A stretch of DNA of 64,000 bases from Treponema parvum (GCF_017893945.1 NZ_CP054257.1:682001-746000), one strand, 5' to 3'; shown: positions 48,004-57,496, counted from the stretch's first letter. The notes: generated from the sequence alone by a model not told the origin. Made by a program: numbers and translations.

Positions 48004-49182
48004 ATGGAAGAGTCAACTAATATAGATACTGGCAAAGATTTTATAAATGACATGAAACAAAATACTGGTGCATTTCCCGAAGTGATTTCTTTACGGATTA
48101 CAGCATTGCGATTTTTGCTTTCTGTTTTGGTTGTGTTTAGTCATAACAATTATACATCAGAAATGATAGCGGGAGCTGTTAATAAAGGTGGAATATCTTA
48201 TATTTTTTGTCCGAACAAATTTACTATATGGTTGCAATATATTATTTCTAATGGATTTGCTTCGTGCTCCGTCCCCATATTTTTTCTGTTTGCAGCATAT
48301 TTACAATCCAGAAAAAATGATTCCTATGGGACTCTATTGAGAAAAAGAGCAAAATCCTTGTTATTACCGTATTTTTTATGGATTGGAATTTATCTTATTT
48401 ATCAAATATTTGGAAAACTAATTATTGCAAAACTTTTTCCTTCAATTTTAGCTCATCCTGGAATTACAGTATCCACTTGGGGAATAAAAAATTGGATTTC
48501 TTATATTTGGGGTTACGGCAAATATATGGGATTAGATGAAATTGGTTGTAATCCTGTTGCGGCAGAACAATTTTGGTTTGTCAGAGACTTAATGATTCTC
48601 GTTTTGATTTCACCTATTTTACGGTATTTTATGAAAGTAATTCCTATTTGTTTTTTTATTTCACTGACTATTCTGTATCTAGTTGAAATTCCAGTTTATT
48701 TTGTTTCAACTTCTGCGCTGTTTTATTATTCTGTAGGATTATATTGGGGAATATTTAATCTACAATTATTAGAAAATATAGATAGAGTAAGTTGGATTGA
48801 AATGGTTGTTGGATATATTTTTATATTGGTTGTAGGAAGAGTTTTTATTACAGAACTAATCTTTGTGAATGAAATAAAAATCTTAATTTCATGTATATTT
48901 TTTCTGAAATTTTCAACACTAATTTTAAAAAATGAAAAATGTTTTTCGTCTGCAAAATATTTTGCAAGTTTTTCTTTTTTCCTCTACGCTGTTCATATGC
49001 CTGCAATGCTTTTATTGTTCCAAACAATTTGGCTGCGGTTCTTCCCTATGAAGAACGCATTTTTCTGTATATTTGAATACTTTGGTGTTACTATAATAAC
49101 AATTATAATTGGTACATCTATTGGTATTATCCTTAAAAAAAAGTGCCCATCACTATTTTCATTGCTTAATGGAGGAAGATAA
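48004..49182 (+). CDS. Acyltransferase 3 family protein
   Basis: 392 residues; about ten membrane helices. RITALRFLLSVLVVFSHNNY is helix 1 with the family Arg and His; SCSVPIFFLFAAYLQSRK follows. It is the third acyltransferase in the island, and no G tract is seen in it. It sits alone between the two copies of a direct repeat, which suggests that it came in by recombination. AAAAGGAAA lies upstream of ATG 48004. Substrate unknown. Confidence 0.83.
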   Translation: MEESTNIDTGKDFINDMKQNTGAFPEVISLRITALRFLLSVLVVFSHNNYTSEMIAGAVNKGGISYIFCPNKFTIWLQYIISNGFASCSVPIFFLFAAYLQSRKNDSYGTLLRKRAKSLLLPYFLWIGIYLIYQIFGKLIIAKLFPSILAHPGITVSTWGIKNWISYIWGYGKYMGLDEIGCNPVAAEQFWFVRDLMILVLISPILRYFMKVIPICFFISLTILYLVEIPVYFVSTSALFYYSVGLYWGIFNLQLLENIDRVSWIEMVVGYIFILVVGRVFITELIFVNEIKILISCIFFLKFSTLILKNEKCFSSAKYFASFSFFLYAVHMPAMLLLFQTIWLRFFPMKNAFFCIFEYFGVTIITIIIGTSIGIILKKKCPSLFSLLNGGR

Positions 49183-49253
49183 TAGGAATTAATAAAAAGT
49201 GATTGGACAAATTGTTGTACTACACGAAATGTATTTAGAAGTAGAATTTTTGA

Positions 49254-49675
49254 ATACGGTATGACTTCTCAATTGATAAAGGGGGCAAGTTTGGTTGTTG
49301 CAAATTTTTCGAACAGTATGTTCTTTGCCGTAATGGCGTATTTACCACTGATTCTTGTTAATTCATCTGTTATAAAAAAAATAAATCGGCTTGAAACCGG
49401 ATTACTGAGTTTTGCAGAACTGACAGGCGCTCTTGTTGTGGAAAATGCATCGGAATTACCAGATAAATTTGAGATCCCTATTCACAAAGAAAAGTATGCA
49501 CTTCTTGAAAATAACTACTTTAAGAGTGGGGAAGATAACGGTAAATCTCTGTGGCTGAATATTGTGGAGTCTATATAATGACAGGGAAAATCAAATTTAG
49601 TAAAAGACAACTTTTCTCTTTTTTTACTCTTATTGCCGTATCAATGCTTATAACACTTTGATTTATTCATCTGGT
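49254..49675 (+). repeat. Direct repeat, copy B
   Basis: Second copy of the repeat at 47368-47795. It begins mid-gene and lacks the first two-thirds of the glycosyltransferase. Confidence 0.8.
49261..49578 (+). pseudogene. C-terminal fragment of the putative glycosyltransferase (copy B)
   Basis: 105 codons beginning MTSQLIKGASLVVANFSN, nearly identical to the end of 46528-47694 except for a stretch around INRLETGLLSFAEL. It has no promoter or ribosome site and cannot fold as an enzyme. Confidence 0.75.
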
Positions 49676-49897
49676 TATACAATTTTGTTTTGTTGTATAC
49701 TTTTAGTTTTCTTTTGTAATACAAAACTCGAAACTACAAATTTTAAAATGATATTTTTCCTTATTATTTTTTTTGGAATATATTTCATTTTAATGCTGTC
49801 GCAGTTTACTATTTCTGAAAATATTGCGTATAAACATAATTCTATAGTAATGTGCTTTAGTAATGTGCTTTATGGCTATAACTTTATTATTATTTAG
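49578..49897 (+). pseudogene. Broken polymerase-like membrane protein (fragment B, possible wzy)
   Basis: It starts TGKIKFSKRQLFSFF as in fragment A. A one-base loss (ACACTTTG here, ACACCTTTG at 47768) then causes a stop. The other frame continues with YSSGYTILFCCILLVFFCN and two hydrophobic helices before ending near 49897, 27 bases from the IS. It is thus both frameshifted and truncated. A multi-helix protein at this place is most likely the repeat-unit polymerase Wzy. Confidence 0.55.
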
Positions 49898-49923
49898 AAA
49901 TGAGAATATGCAATGTGATAGAA

Positions 49924-51264
49924 GATAGTGTACAATAAAGTTCGCAATTTGTGGTAGAAAAAAGCCATTGAAAATTCCAGAATGTTGGTTAGCACACTAA
50001 CAAAAAAGGAACAAACAATGGCCAAGAAGAACGATACTGCATTTTTCGAAAATAAACTACTGGATTTTGTAACGACAACAGATCCTCTGTTGGAAATGCT
50101 CCAGTGGGTAATGGACAAGTTCATGGAGATTGAAGTTGCGCATAAGACCGGAGCTGAAAAAGGGATTCACGCGCAAAGCCGCACCGGTTACAGATGCGGC
50201 TACAGAATCCGCCGCTTTGATACACGGCTCGGGACAGTTTATCTTTCGGTTCCCCAAATACGACAGGGCGGCTATATCCCGTTCTTTGTAACGGAGAAGA
50301 AACGCAGCGAACAGGCGCTCATTCAGGTCGTGCAGGAATGCTGGCTGAACGGAGTGTCAACGCGCAAGATTGAGCATATAGCGAAGAAACTCGGAATTGA
50401 AAGCCTGAGCGCATCTGAGGTCAGCCAGATAAACAGCTCTCTTGACCAGATGGTCGATGAGTTCCGCAAGCGCAGGCTAGAAGCAGAGTATCCGGTAATC
50501 TGGGTAGACGCTCTTTATGAAAAGATTCGTGACAACCACAGGATTGTCGGCAAGGCCGTGATGGTAATTAAGGCGGTAAATCTTGAAGGGCAGCAGGAAA
50601 TTCTTGCTGTAGAGCCTATGGAAAATGAATCTGAAGAGACATATTCAGCTCTTTTCAGAAAGCTCCGGGAACGCGGAGTTGAGAAAGTCTGGCTGTGCGT
50701 TTCCGATGCACACAAGGGGCTTCAGGCAGCGATACGCAAAACCATGCCGGGAACTACCTGGCAGAGATGTAAGGTTCATTTCATGCGGAATATACTTGCA
50801 TATGTCCGGCAGAAAGACAAGGAAAAAGTTGGCGCAAGGCTGAAGCTTATCTGGAAAGCTCCGGATGAAAAATCGGCAAGAGCACTGAAGGATGATTTCT
50901 GCGAGGAATATGAAAAATCATTTGCCAAGGCAGTAGAATGTCTTGAAGAAGGATTTGAAGATTCCGTTCAGTTTTACGCCTTTGAGGAACTGGACAGTCG
51001 TAAGATCTCAAGCACCAACACGCTTGAGCGGCTTAACCGTGAAATACGGCGAAGGTCATCTGTTGTCGGCATTTTTCCGTCAACGAATGCTTATATAAGG
51101 CTGATAACAAGCTATCTGCTTGAGTATTCAGAGGACTGGCAGACTGAGCGTTGCTACATAAATGCCACTTCAATAAAAGTTCAAAAGGAGATTCTGTTTA
51201 ACGCAGCATGATGGATTTATGACTTTTTTCAGAAACAAAATTGCGAACTAAAATTGACACAATC
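49924..51264 (+). mobile_element. IS256-family insertion sequence, copy 1 (intact)
   Basis: 1341 bases. Ends GATAGTGTACAATAAAG on the left and, reversed, GATTGTGTCAATTTTAG on the right form imperfect inverted repeats that continue into TTCGCAATTT. Boundaries come from comparison with the copies at 53603 and 55896. No target duplication is seen (flanks TGATAGAA and TCTTTCAT), so the neighbourhood has been rearranged since insertion. Confidence 0.88.
50018..51211 (+). CDS. IS256-family transposase, copy 1
   Basis: 397 residues from ATG 50018 (AAAAGGAAC upstream). Mutator/IS256-type DDE enzyme: Asp164 in VIWVDALYEK, Asp230 in CVSDAHKGL, and Glu337 in SSTNTLERLNREIRRRS. The CKVHFMRN zinc-like signature of the family follows the second Asp. 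Protein identical to that of copy 3, as far as read. It moves the element by cut-and-paste or copy-paste. Confidence 0.95.
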   Translation: MAKKNDTAFFENKLLDFVTTTDPLLEMLQWVMDKFMEIEVAHKTGAEKGIHAQSRTGYRCGYRIRRFDTRLGTVYLSVPQIRQGGYIPFFVTEKKRSEQALIQVVQECWLNGVSTRKIEHIAKKLGIESLSASEVSQINSSLDQMVDEFRKRRLEAEYPVIWVDALYEKIRDNHRIVGKAVMVIKAVNLEGQQEILAVEPMENESEETYSALFRKLRERGVEKVWLCVSDAHKGLQAAIRKTMPGTTWQRCKVHFMRNILAYVRQKDKEKVGARLKLIWKAPDEKSARALKDDFCEEYEKSFAKAVECLEEGFEDSVQFYAFEELDSRKISSTNTLERLNREIRRRSSVVGIFPSTNAYIRLITSYLLEYSEDWQTERCYINATSIKVQKEILFNAA

Positions 51265-51330
51265 TCTTTCATAGTTAACATTCGCTCCTGTAATTAACAG
51301 ATTGAATCAAAATCATATTAATAACCATAA

Positions 51331-52320
51331 TTATTCACTATAAAAATTATGTCCTTGCACTTTATCAATAAACTCGTATTTAACCGTATTATATAAACCA
51401 TCCTTTAATAATACAGGAGGTTTAAAATCCGTTTTTTGAATATTAATCGAATCAAAGAGTGTATTTGCGCAAAATTTTTTCACCCTGATAGAGCTGATTG
51501 CCAACTTTTTACCGGTTATTTTTGCTAGAAAATCAAAACAAAGACCGCCAAAATACCCTAGCCAATAAGGCCAGTGGAAAATCTTATGATTTTGTTTCCC
51601 GAGTATACCATAGACTTCCGTGGTGAGCGAATTCATATCAAAATCAGGCTTATCGATATAATTAAATAAGTGTTCTCCCGAAGGATTATTAAGAGAAAAT
51701 TCAATAAATGCCGCAATGTTTTCAACATACGCCATCGATTTTTTATTTTTTCCATTACCGATAAAGGGGAAAAAGCCGGAACTAATTTGACGGAGCAGGT
51801 TATACACATTTCCTCTGTTCTGTTCGCCAAAGACAACAGTAGGACGAATAATAGTAAGCGAATTACTTTTATCGGTATTCAACCACTCACGGTATTTTCC
51901 TTCTGCCAGCCACTTTGTTCTTCCGTAATCATTAAAATAGTTTATTTTACCGGTCTCGTTTGTATTTAAAGGAGCAAAGCCGTAAACGGCAACAGAGCTT
52001 GTAAAGATAATTCTTTTTATCCCAATCTCAGCACATACCTGACAGACATTTTCAGCACCGTCAACATTGACCGCATCATACAAACTTTTAGGCTCAACAT
52101 CATCCCTATGCTCAGCAGCTAAATTGATAACACAATCAATATTAGAAGAAAGTTCTTTTTTTAAAGATTCTCTATCCCTTACATCGGCAAAAACCCTTAA
52201 TTCCGGATAAGTCTTGCTATCTTGCTTATCCAGTATTTTAACAATATGCCCGGCAGCTACAAGCCGTCTGGTCAATCTTGTTCCAATAAAGCCGGAACCA
52301 CCTATTATTACTATCGTCAT
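51331..52320 (-). CDS. NAD-dependent epimerase/dehydratase (UDP-sugar type)
   Basis: 329 residues; extended SDR. IVIIGGSGFIGTRLTRRLV binds NAD, INLAAEHRDDVEPK, FTSSVAVYGFAP, and YGRTKWLAEGKYREW (YxxxK). Similar to UDP-GlcNAc or UDP-galactose 4-epimerase-like proteins next to glycosyltransferases. It lies 17 bases after the glycosyltransferase at 52338-53411 on the same strand. The pair is opposite to the rest of the island and between two inverted IS copies. Confidence 0.83.
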   Translation of the reverse strand: MTIVIIGGSGFIGTRLTRRLVAAGHIVKILDKQDSKTYPELRVFADVRDRESLKKELSSNIDCVINLAAEHRDDVEPKSLYDAVNVDGAENVCQVCAEIGIKRIIFTSSVAVYGFAPLNTNETGKINYFNDYGRTKWLAEGKYREWLNTDKSNSLTIIRPTVVFGEQNRGNVYNLLRQISSGFFPFIGNGKNKKSMAYVENIAAFIEFSLNNPSGEHLFNYIDKPDFDMNSLTTEVYGILGKQNHKIFHWPYWLGYFGGLCFDFLAKITGKKLAISSIRVKKFCANTLFDSINIQKTDFKPPVLLKDGLYNTVKYEFIDKVQGHNFYSE

Positions 52321-52337
52321 TATCCATCCCTTATAAT

Positions 52338-53411
52338 TTAAACATTATTAAATATTGTTTGATATAATCTTTTATATTTATAGTACATCTTCTCAAATGT
52401 AAAGTGATGTGTATATTTACAAAACGAAGCTTCTCCCATTTCTTTTAATTTTTCATCTTCGCTTAGTATTTGCTGGATCGCGATAACCGTTTCTTCTTCT
52501 GTATTCACCAATATTCCATTCGAATCATCAACAAGTTCCGGTATTCCTCCTACATTAGAAGCAACAATAGCTTTTCGTTGGGACATAGCCTCAAGTATGG
52601 TCATCGGCAGTCCTTCATAATTCGTAAGCAAGCAAAAGACATCACAATACGGTAATAAAGAACTTGCATCGGGATAATCGCCCAGCAGTAATACATTGGG
52701 TGGAATAGCATATTCTTGCTTCAACTCCTCAAGTGTTTTTTCTGCGGAACCGCCAACCCATACAAATAAAAAATCTTGCATTGCCCGATGAGACGCGACA
52801 TCAAGGAAGTCTACAAATCTTTTTTGCGGAGAAATGCGAGCAATCGTCATAATAACTTTTTTATATCCGGCACTATCAAACGGCTTCGTTTCGGCGATTT
52901 TAGACGGCATTATCCCATTATGGATAGTTATAACATTGATATGAATTTTTTCTTCCGTTAAGTGTATTTTATCATAGTTCGAAACTGCCACAATTGCTGC
53001 GCAATTATGCTGTAAAAACCGCTCCAACGGTAAGAATAGCCTATGCCTAAGACAAATGGAGTCAAAACCATGAACAGTATAAATAATACGGTTTCTATAC
53101 CTCATTCCAGCAATACGACCTAATGCACCTGCTTTGCTGGAATGCAAATGAATAACATCAGGATCAAAACGCATAATAATTTTTTTTAATTCCAAGTAAC
53201 AGCGTATATCTGCAAAAAAACGAATTGGTTTTACCATTGTTTTTACAGTAAAGCGAAGCACATTTTGATCTAATTGGCTCCACAAATATCCACCCGGCAT
53301 GCTGGCAACAGCAACAGTATTTCCCTCCTGAGATGCTGCATTTGCTAAAAAAATACAAACGGATTGAGCACCACCCAATTCCGTATTCGTTATAATATGC
53401 AAAACCTTCAT
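52338..53411 (-). CDS. Glycosyltransferase family 4
   Basis: 357 residues. VLHIITNTELGGAQSVCIF, VIHLHSSKAGALGRIAG, VHGFDSICLRHR, then donor domain IMTIARISPQKRFVDFLDVA and LLTNYEGLPMTILEAMSQRK with E-x7-E. A GT-B retaining enzyme, often the first or second transferase of an O-unit when paired with a 4-epimerase. AGGAAAACTGG precedes the ATG. Confidence 0.87.
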   Translation of the reverse strand: MKVLHIITNTELGGAQSVCIFLANAASQEGNTVAVASMPGGYLWSQLDQNVLRFTVKTMVKPIRFFADIRCYLELKKIIMRFDPDVIHLHSSKAGALGRIAGMRYRNRIIYTVHGFDSICLRHRLFLPLERFLQHNCAAIVAVSNYDKIHLTEEKIHINVITIHNGIMPSKIAETKPFDSAGYKKVIMTIARISPQKRFVDFLDVASHRAMQDFLFVWVGGSAEKTLEELKQEYAIPPNVLLLGDYPDASSLLPYCDVFCLLTNYEGLPMTILEAMSQRKAIVASNVGGIPELVDDSNGILVNTEEETVIAIQQILSEDEKLKEMGEASFCKYTHHFTFEKMYYKYKRLYQTIFNNV

Positions 53412-53602
53412 TCCAGTTTTCCTAAAAAGGACAGCCTTAAATATTTTTTAATAATGCCACTCAAACCGATCTCTTGACCAACACAGATAAATTATATCGG
53501 CAACCAGCACCAGCACCTATTATATTACTAAGTAAACAGCGATATTTAATGTAGTTAAATCTTAAAAAATATTCAATACGTGTAATTTTTCAAATTTATC
53601 AG

Positions 53603-54944
53603 GATTGTGTCAATTTTAGTTCGCAATTTTGTTTCTGAAAAAAGTCATAAATCCATCATGCTGCGTTAAACAGAATCTCCTTTTGAACTTTTATTGAAGT
53701 GGCATTTATGTAGCAACGCTCAGTCTGCCAGTCCTCTGAATACTCAAGCAGATAGCTTGTTATCAGCCTTATATAAGCATTCGTTGACGGAAAAATGCCG
53801 ACAACAGATGACCTTCGCCGTATTTCACGGTTAAGCCGTTCAAGCGTGTTAGTGCTTGAAATCTTACGACTGTCCAGTTCCTCAAAAGCGTAAAACTGAA
53901 CGGAATCTTCAAATCCTTCTTCAAGATATTCTACTGCCTTGGGAAATGATTTTTCATATTCCTCGCAGAAATCATCCTTCAGTGCTCTTGCCGATTTTTC
54001 ATCCGGAGCTTTCCAGATAAGCTTCAGTCTTGCACCAACTTTTTCCTTGTCTTTCTGCCGAACATATGCAAGTATATTCCGCATGAAATGAACCTTACAT
54101 CTCTGCCAGGTAGTTCCCGGCATGGTTTTGCGTATCGCTGCCTGAAGCCCCTTGTGTGCATCGGAAACGCACAGCCAGACTTTCTCAAGTCCTGAGTTCC
54201 CGGAGCTTTCTGAAAAGAGCTGAATATGTTTCCTCAGATTCATTTTCCATAGGCTCTACAGCAAGAATTTCCTGCTGCCCTTCAAGATTTACCGCCTTAA
54301 TTACCATCACGGCCTTGCCGACAATCCTGTGGTTGTCACGAATCTTTTCATAAAGAGCGTCTACCCAGATTACCGGATACTCTGCTTCCAGCCTGCGCTT
54401 GCGGAACTCATCGACCATCTGGTCAAGAGAGCTGTTTATCTGGCTGACCTCAGATGCGCTCAGGCTTTCAATTCCGAGTTTCTTCGCTATATGCTCAATC
54501 TTGCGCGTTGACACTCCGTTCAGCCAGCATTCCTGCACGACCTGAATGAGCGCCTGTTCGCTGCGTTTCTTCTCCGTTACAAAGAACGGGATATAGCCGC
54601 CCTGTCGTATTTGGGGAACCGAAAGATAAACTGTCCCGAGCCGTGTATCAAAGCGGCGGATTCTGTAGCCGCATCTGTAACCGGTGCGGCTTTGCGCGTG
54701 AATCCCTTTTTCAGCTCCGGTCTTATGCGCAACTTCAATCTCCATGAACTTGTCCATTACCCACTGGAGCATTTCCAACAGAGGATCTGTTGTCGTTACA
54801 AAATCCAGTAGTTTATTTTCGAAAAATGCAGTATCGTTCTTCTTGGCCATTGTTTGTTCCTTTTTTGTTAGTGTGGTAACCAACATTCTGGAATTTTCAA
54901 TGGCTTTTTTCTACCCCAAATTGCGAACTTTATTGTACATTATC
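53603..54944 (-). mobile_element. IS256-family insertion sequence, copy 2 (inverted, defective)
   Basis: 1342 bases, one more than the other copies, in opposite orientation to copy 1. Ends match, with GATAATGT in place of GATAGTGT. There is no target duplication (flanks TTTATCAG and GGTTTTTT). With copy 1 it brackets 51265-53602, a composite-transposon-like arrangement. Confidence 0.87.
53656..54850 (-). pseudogene. IS256-family transposase, frameshifted
   Basis: The frame from ATG 54850 matches the intact transposase to about residue 215, ending FRKLRELRT. There the sequence GAACTCAGGACTTGAG replaces GAACGCGGAGTTGAG, one base longer. The rest continues in another frame from about 54215 to 53656. 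Asp164 is in the first part and Asp230 and Glu337 in the second, so no active enzyme is made unless the ribosome shifts frame. Confidence 0.88.
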
Positions 54945-55168
54945 GGTTTTTTGCGCATAGTTGATAAGTTTTCCAGTTTTCCGAAAGAAAACTCAAAGTT
55001 AAATTGAACGGCGCTATCTTAGACGTTTCTTAAAAAAACGGCATGCGAAGAAATTTCGATTTCCTAGGACGCCGTTTTCGTGCGCGTGAGCGAACAGTTA
55101 TAAAAGAGTTTTCGAAAGGAAGCTCGCCGTTTAGCTTTGGCTGCGCCCATTCAGCGGCCGAAGTTAAA

Positions 55169-55225
55169 CATGAGATTTTTACGTGATTCACCGCTTTTTT
55201 CGGTTAGATTTTACATGGCAATGCT
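55169..55225. repeat. Solo copy of the rve-IS right-end sequence
   Basis: GATTTTTACGTGATTCACC, a T-run, then CGGTTAGATTTTACATGGC closely match 62864-62920, the right end of the element carrying 61618-62820. No transposase is attached. Confidence 0.6.
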
Positions 55226-55228
55226 GGC

Positions 55229-55372
55229 TCTTGAAAAACAGGTGGGTTATGTTGTAAATTTGATCATACATAGGCGTAATTCTTTATTGTTTTGTTGTTC
55301 TAAACAAATCTTAAAGGTTTACGCTTTTTTTGTAAATTCCTAACTAAACTCGAAATTCAGGGTATATACTAA
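55229..55372. repeat. Dispersed repeat, copy 2 (rfbA leader)
   Basis: Matches 47801-47937. It ends about 45 bases before the rfbA start, so it may carry that gene's promoter. Confidence 0.6.
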
Positions 55373-55417
55373 AATAAAGTGATAAATAATAAAATAGATA
55401 CTCTTGGAGATTTATAT

Positions 55418-55895
55418 ATGAAAGGCATTATTCTTGCCGGAGGTTCCGGCACTCGATTATATCCGCTGACACGGGTGGTTTCTAAACAAATATTGCCGCT
55501 GTATGATAAACCAATGATTTATTATCCGTTATCGGTACTGATGTTGGCTGGAATCCGTGAAGTGCTTATTATTTCCACACCGTGCGATATTGTCCTTTTT
55601 AAAGAGTTGTTTGGAAACGGCGATTGGCTTGGTATGCATTTTGAATATGCTGTTCAAGACAAACCTCGCGGACTTGCAGATGCTTTTATTGTCGGCAAGA
55701 GCTTTATCGGAAATGACGACGTTGCCCTGGCTCTTGGGGACAATATTTTCTACGGTCAGAGTTTTACTTCTACTTTGAAAAGCGCCGCTGAAAAAATCGA
55801 CAAGAACAAGGGGCTGTGATTTTCGGTTATTATGTTGCCGATCCTACTTCCTATGGCGTCGTTGAATTTGACAAAGATAAGAAAAAAAACGCGAA
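55418..55895 (+). pseudogene. rfbA: Glucose-1-phosphate thymidylyltransferase, frameshifted and truncated
   Basis: ATG 55418 follows [25 protein letters not shown] and [20 protein letters not shown] are typical RfbA, as are [17 protein letters not shown] and ALGDNIFYG. At 55810-55813 four G occur where five are needed; the frame stops at about 55819. Restoring one G gives [18 protein letters not shown]. About 25 codons later the IS enters. Only about 160 of the normal 290 residues remain, so dTDP-glucose cannot be made by this copy. Confidence 0.88.
55888..55895. repeat. 8-bp target-site duplication of IS copy 3, left
   Basis: AACGCGAA, repeated exactly at 57237-57244 on the other side of the element. 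Confidence 0.9.
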
Positions 55896-57236
55896 GATAG
55901 TGTACAATAAAGTTCGCAATTTGTGGTAGAAAAAAGCCATTGAAAATTCCAGAATGTTGGTTACCACACTAACAAAAAAGGAACAAACAATGGCCAAGAA
56001 GAACGATACTGCATTTTTCGAAAATAAACTACTGGATTTTGTAACGACAACAGATCCTCTGTTGGAAATGCTCCAGTGGGTAATGGACAAGTTCATGGAG
56101 ATTGAAGTTGCGCATAAGACCGGAGCTGAAAAAGGGATTCACGCGCAAAGCCGCACCGGTTACAGATGCGGCTACAGAATCCGCCGCTTTGATACACGGC
56201 TCGGGACAGTTTATCTTTCGGTTCCCCAAATACGACAGGGCGGCTATATCCCGTTCTTTGTAACGGAGAAGAAACGCAGCGAACAGGCGCTCATTCAGGT
56301 CGTGCAGGAATGCTGGCTGAACGGAGTGTCAACGCGCAAGATTGAGCATATAGCGAAGAAACTCGGAATTGAAAGCCTGAGCGCATCTGAGGTCAGCCAG
56401 ATAAACAGCTCTCTTGACCAGATGGTCGATGAGTTCCGCAAGCGCAGGCTAGAAGCAGAGTATCCGGTAATCTGGGTAGACGCTCTTTATGAAAAGATTC
56501 GTGACAACCACAGGATTGTCGGCAAGGCCGTGATGGTAATTAAGGCGGTAAATCTTGAAGGGCAGCAGGAAATTCTTGCTGTAGAGCCTATGGAAAATGA
56601 ATCTGAAGAGACATATTCAGCTCTTTTCAGAAAGCTCCGGGAACGCGGAGTTGAGAAAGTCTGGCTGTGCGTTTCCGATGCACACAAGGGGCTTCAGGCA
56701 GCGATACGCAAAACCATGCCGGGAACTACCTGGCAGAGATGTAAGGTTCATTTCATGCGGAATATACTTGCATATGTCCGGCAGAAAGACAAGGAAAAAG
56801 TTGGCGCAAGGCTGAAGCTTATCTGGAAAGCTCCGGATGAAAAATCGGCAAGAGCACTGAAGGATGATTTCTGCGAGGAATATGAAAAATCATTTGCCAA
56901 GGCAGTAGAATGTCTTGAAGAAGGATTTGAAGATTCCGTTCAGTTTTACGCCTTTGAGGAACTGGACAGTCGTAAGATCTCAAGCACCAACACGCTTGAG
57001 CGGCTTAACCGTGAAATACGGCGAAGGTCATCTGTTGTCGGCATTTTTCCGTCAACGAATGCTTATATAAGGCTGATAACAAGCTATCTGCTTGAGTATT
57101 CAGAGGACTGGCAGACTGAGCGTTGCTACATAAATGCCACTTCAATAAAAGTTCAAAAGGAGATTCTGTTTAACGCAGCATGATGGATTTATGACTTTTT
57201 TCAGAAACAAAATTGCGAACTAAAATTGACACAATC
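55896..57236 (+). mobile_element. IS256-family insertion sequence, copy 3 (intact, with target duplication)
   Basis: 1341 bases, ends as in copy 1. Flanked by the perfect 8-bp direct repeat AACGCGAA, the size expected for this family. It is therefore a direct insertion and the most recent-looking of the three. Confidence 0.93.
55990..57183 (+). CDS. IS256-family transposase, copy 3
   Basis: 397 residues, the same protein as 50018-51211, with the DDE triad in VIWVDALYEK, CVSDAHKGL and NTLERLNREI intact. Only a synonymous-context difference is seen before the start (GGTTACCAC instead of GGTTAGCAC at 55961). Presumably functional. Confidence 0.95.
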   Translation: MAKKNDTAFFENKLLDFVTTTDPLLEMLQWVMDKFMEIEVAHKTGAEKGIHAQSRTGYRCGYRIRRFDTRLGTVYLSVPQIRQGGYIPFFVTEKKRSEQALIQVVQECWLNGVSTRKIEHIAKKLGIESLSASEVSQINSSLDQMVDEFRKRRLEAEYPVIWVDALYEKIRDNHRIVGKAVMVIKAVNLEGQQEILAVEPMENESEETYSALFRKLRERGVEKVWLCVSDAHKGLQAAIRKTMPGTTWQRCKVHFMRNILAYVRQKDKEKVGARLKLIWKAPDEKSARALKDDFCEEYEKSFAKAVECLEEGFEDSVQFYAFEELDSRKISSTNTLERLNREIRRRSSVVGIFPSTNAYIRLITSYLLEYSEDWQTERCYINATSIKVQKEILFNAA

Positions 57237-57479
57237 AACGCGAATGACGCCTTCAATTTTTCACCTTTTTGAGTTTATGTACGAAAGGATGGGAATTTTC
57301 ATTTCGACTGAAGAACTAAGACATGCCATATTTTTGAACGGAAAAACGGCGTGCATGGGAAGCGTGTCTTCTTATATTTCCCGTCTACGCTCATGTTTAA
57401 ATCGTTGCGAAACTGCAGAATGGATTCAAACAAGTGTTATAGGTTAATCTACTATGTAAAACGTCTGCCATACGGATAA
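57237..57479 (+). pseudogene. C-terminal fragment of an OmpR-type response regulator
   Basis: The frame RMTPSIFHLFEFMYERMG then STEELRHAIF and SVSSYISRLRSCLNR is the winged-helix DNA-binding domain of OmpR-type regulators. After EWIQTSVIG a one-base slip is needed to reach LIYYVKRLPYG and a stop at 57477. The receiver domain is missing. The target duplication shows that this fragment was already joined to rfbA before the IS came in. Confidence 0.65.
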
Positions 57480-57496
57480 ATCCGCTTTTTGCAGAT

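Larger units (their letters stand above)
54945..55417. other. Noncoding stretch with two dispersed repeats
   Basis: No gene. It has a hairpin with AACGGC and GCCGTT arms (about 55038-55080), a copy of the rve-IS end motif (55169-55225), and a copy of the repeat also seen at 47801 (55229-55372), which leads into rfbA. Confidence 0.55.

Noticed and set aside
49916..51272. Target duplication of IS copy 1
   Set aside because: Flanks TGATAGAA and TCTTTCAT do not match, nor do they match those of copy 2 in a simple inversion model.
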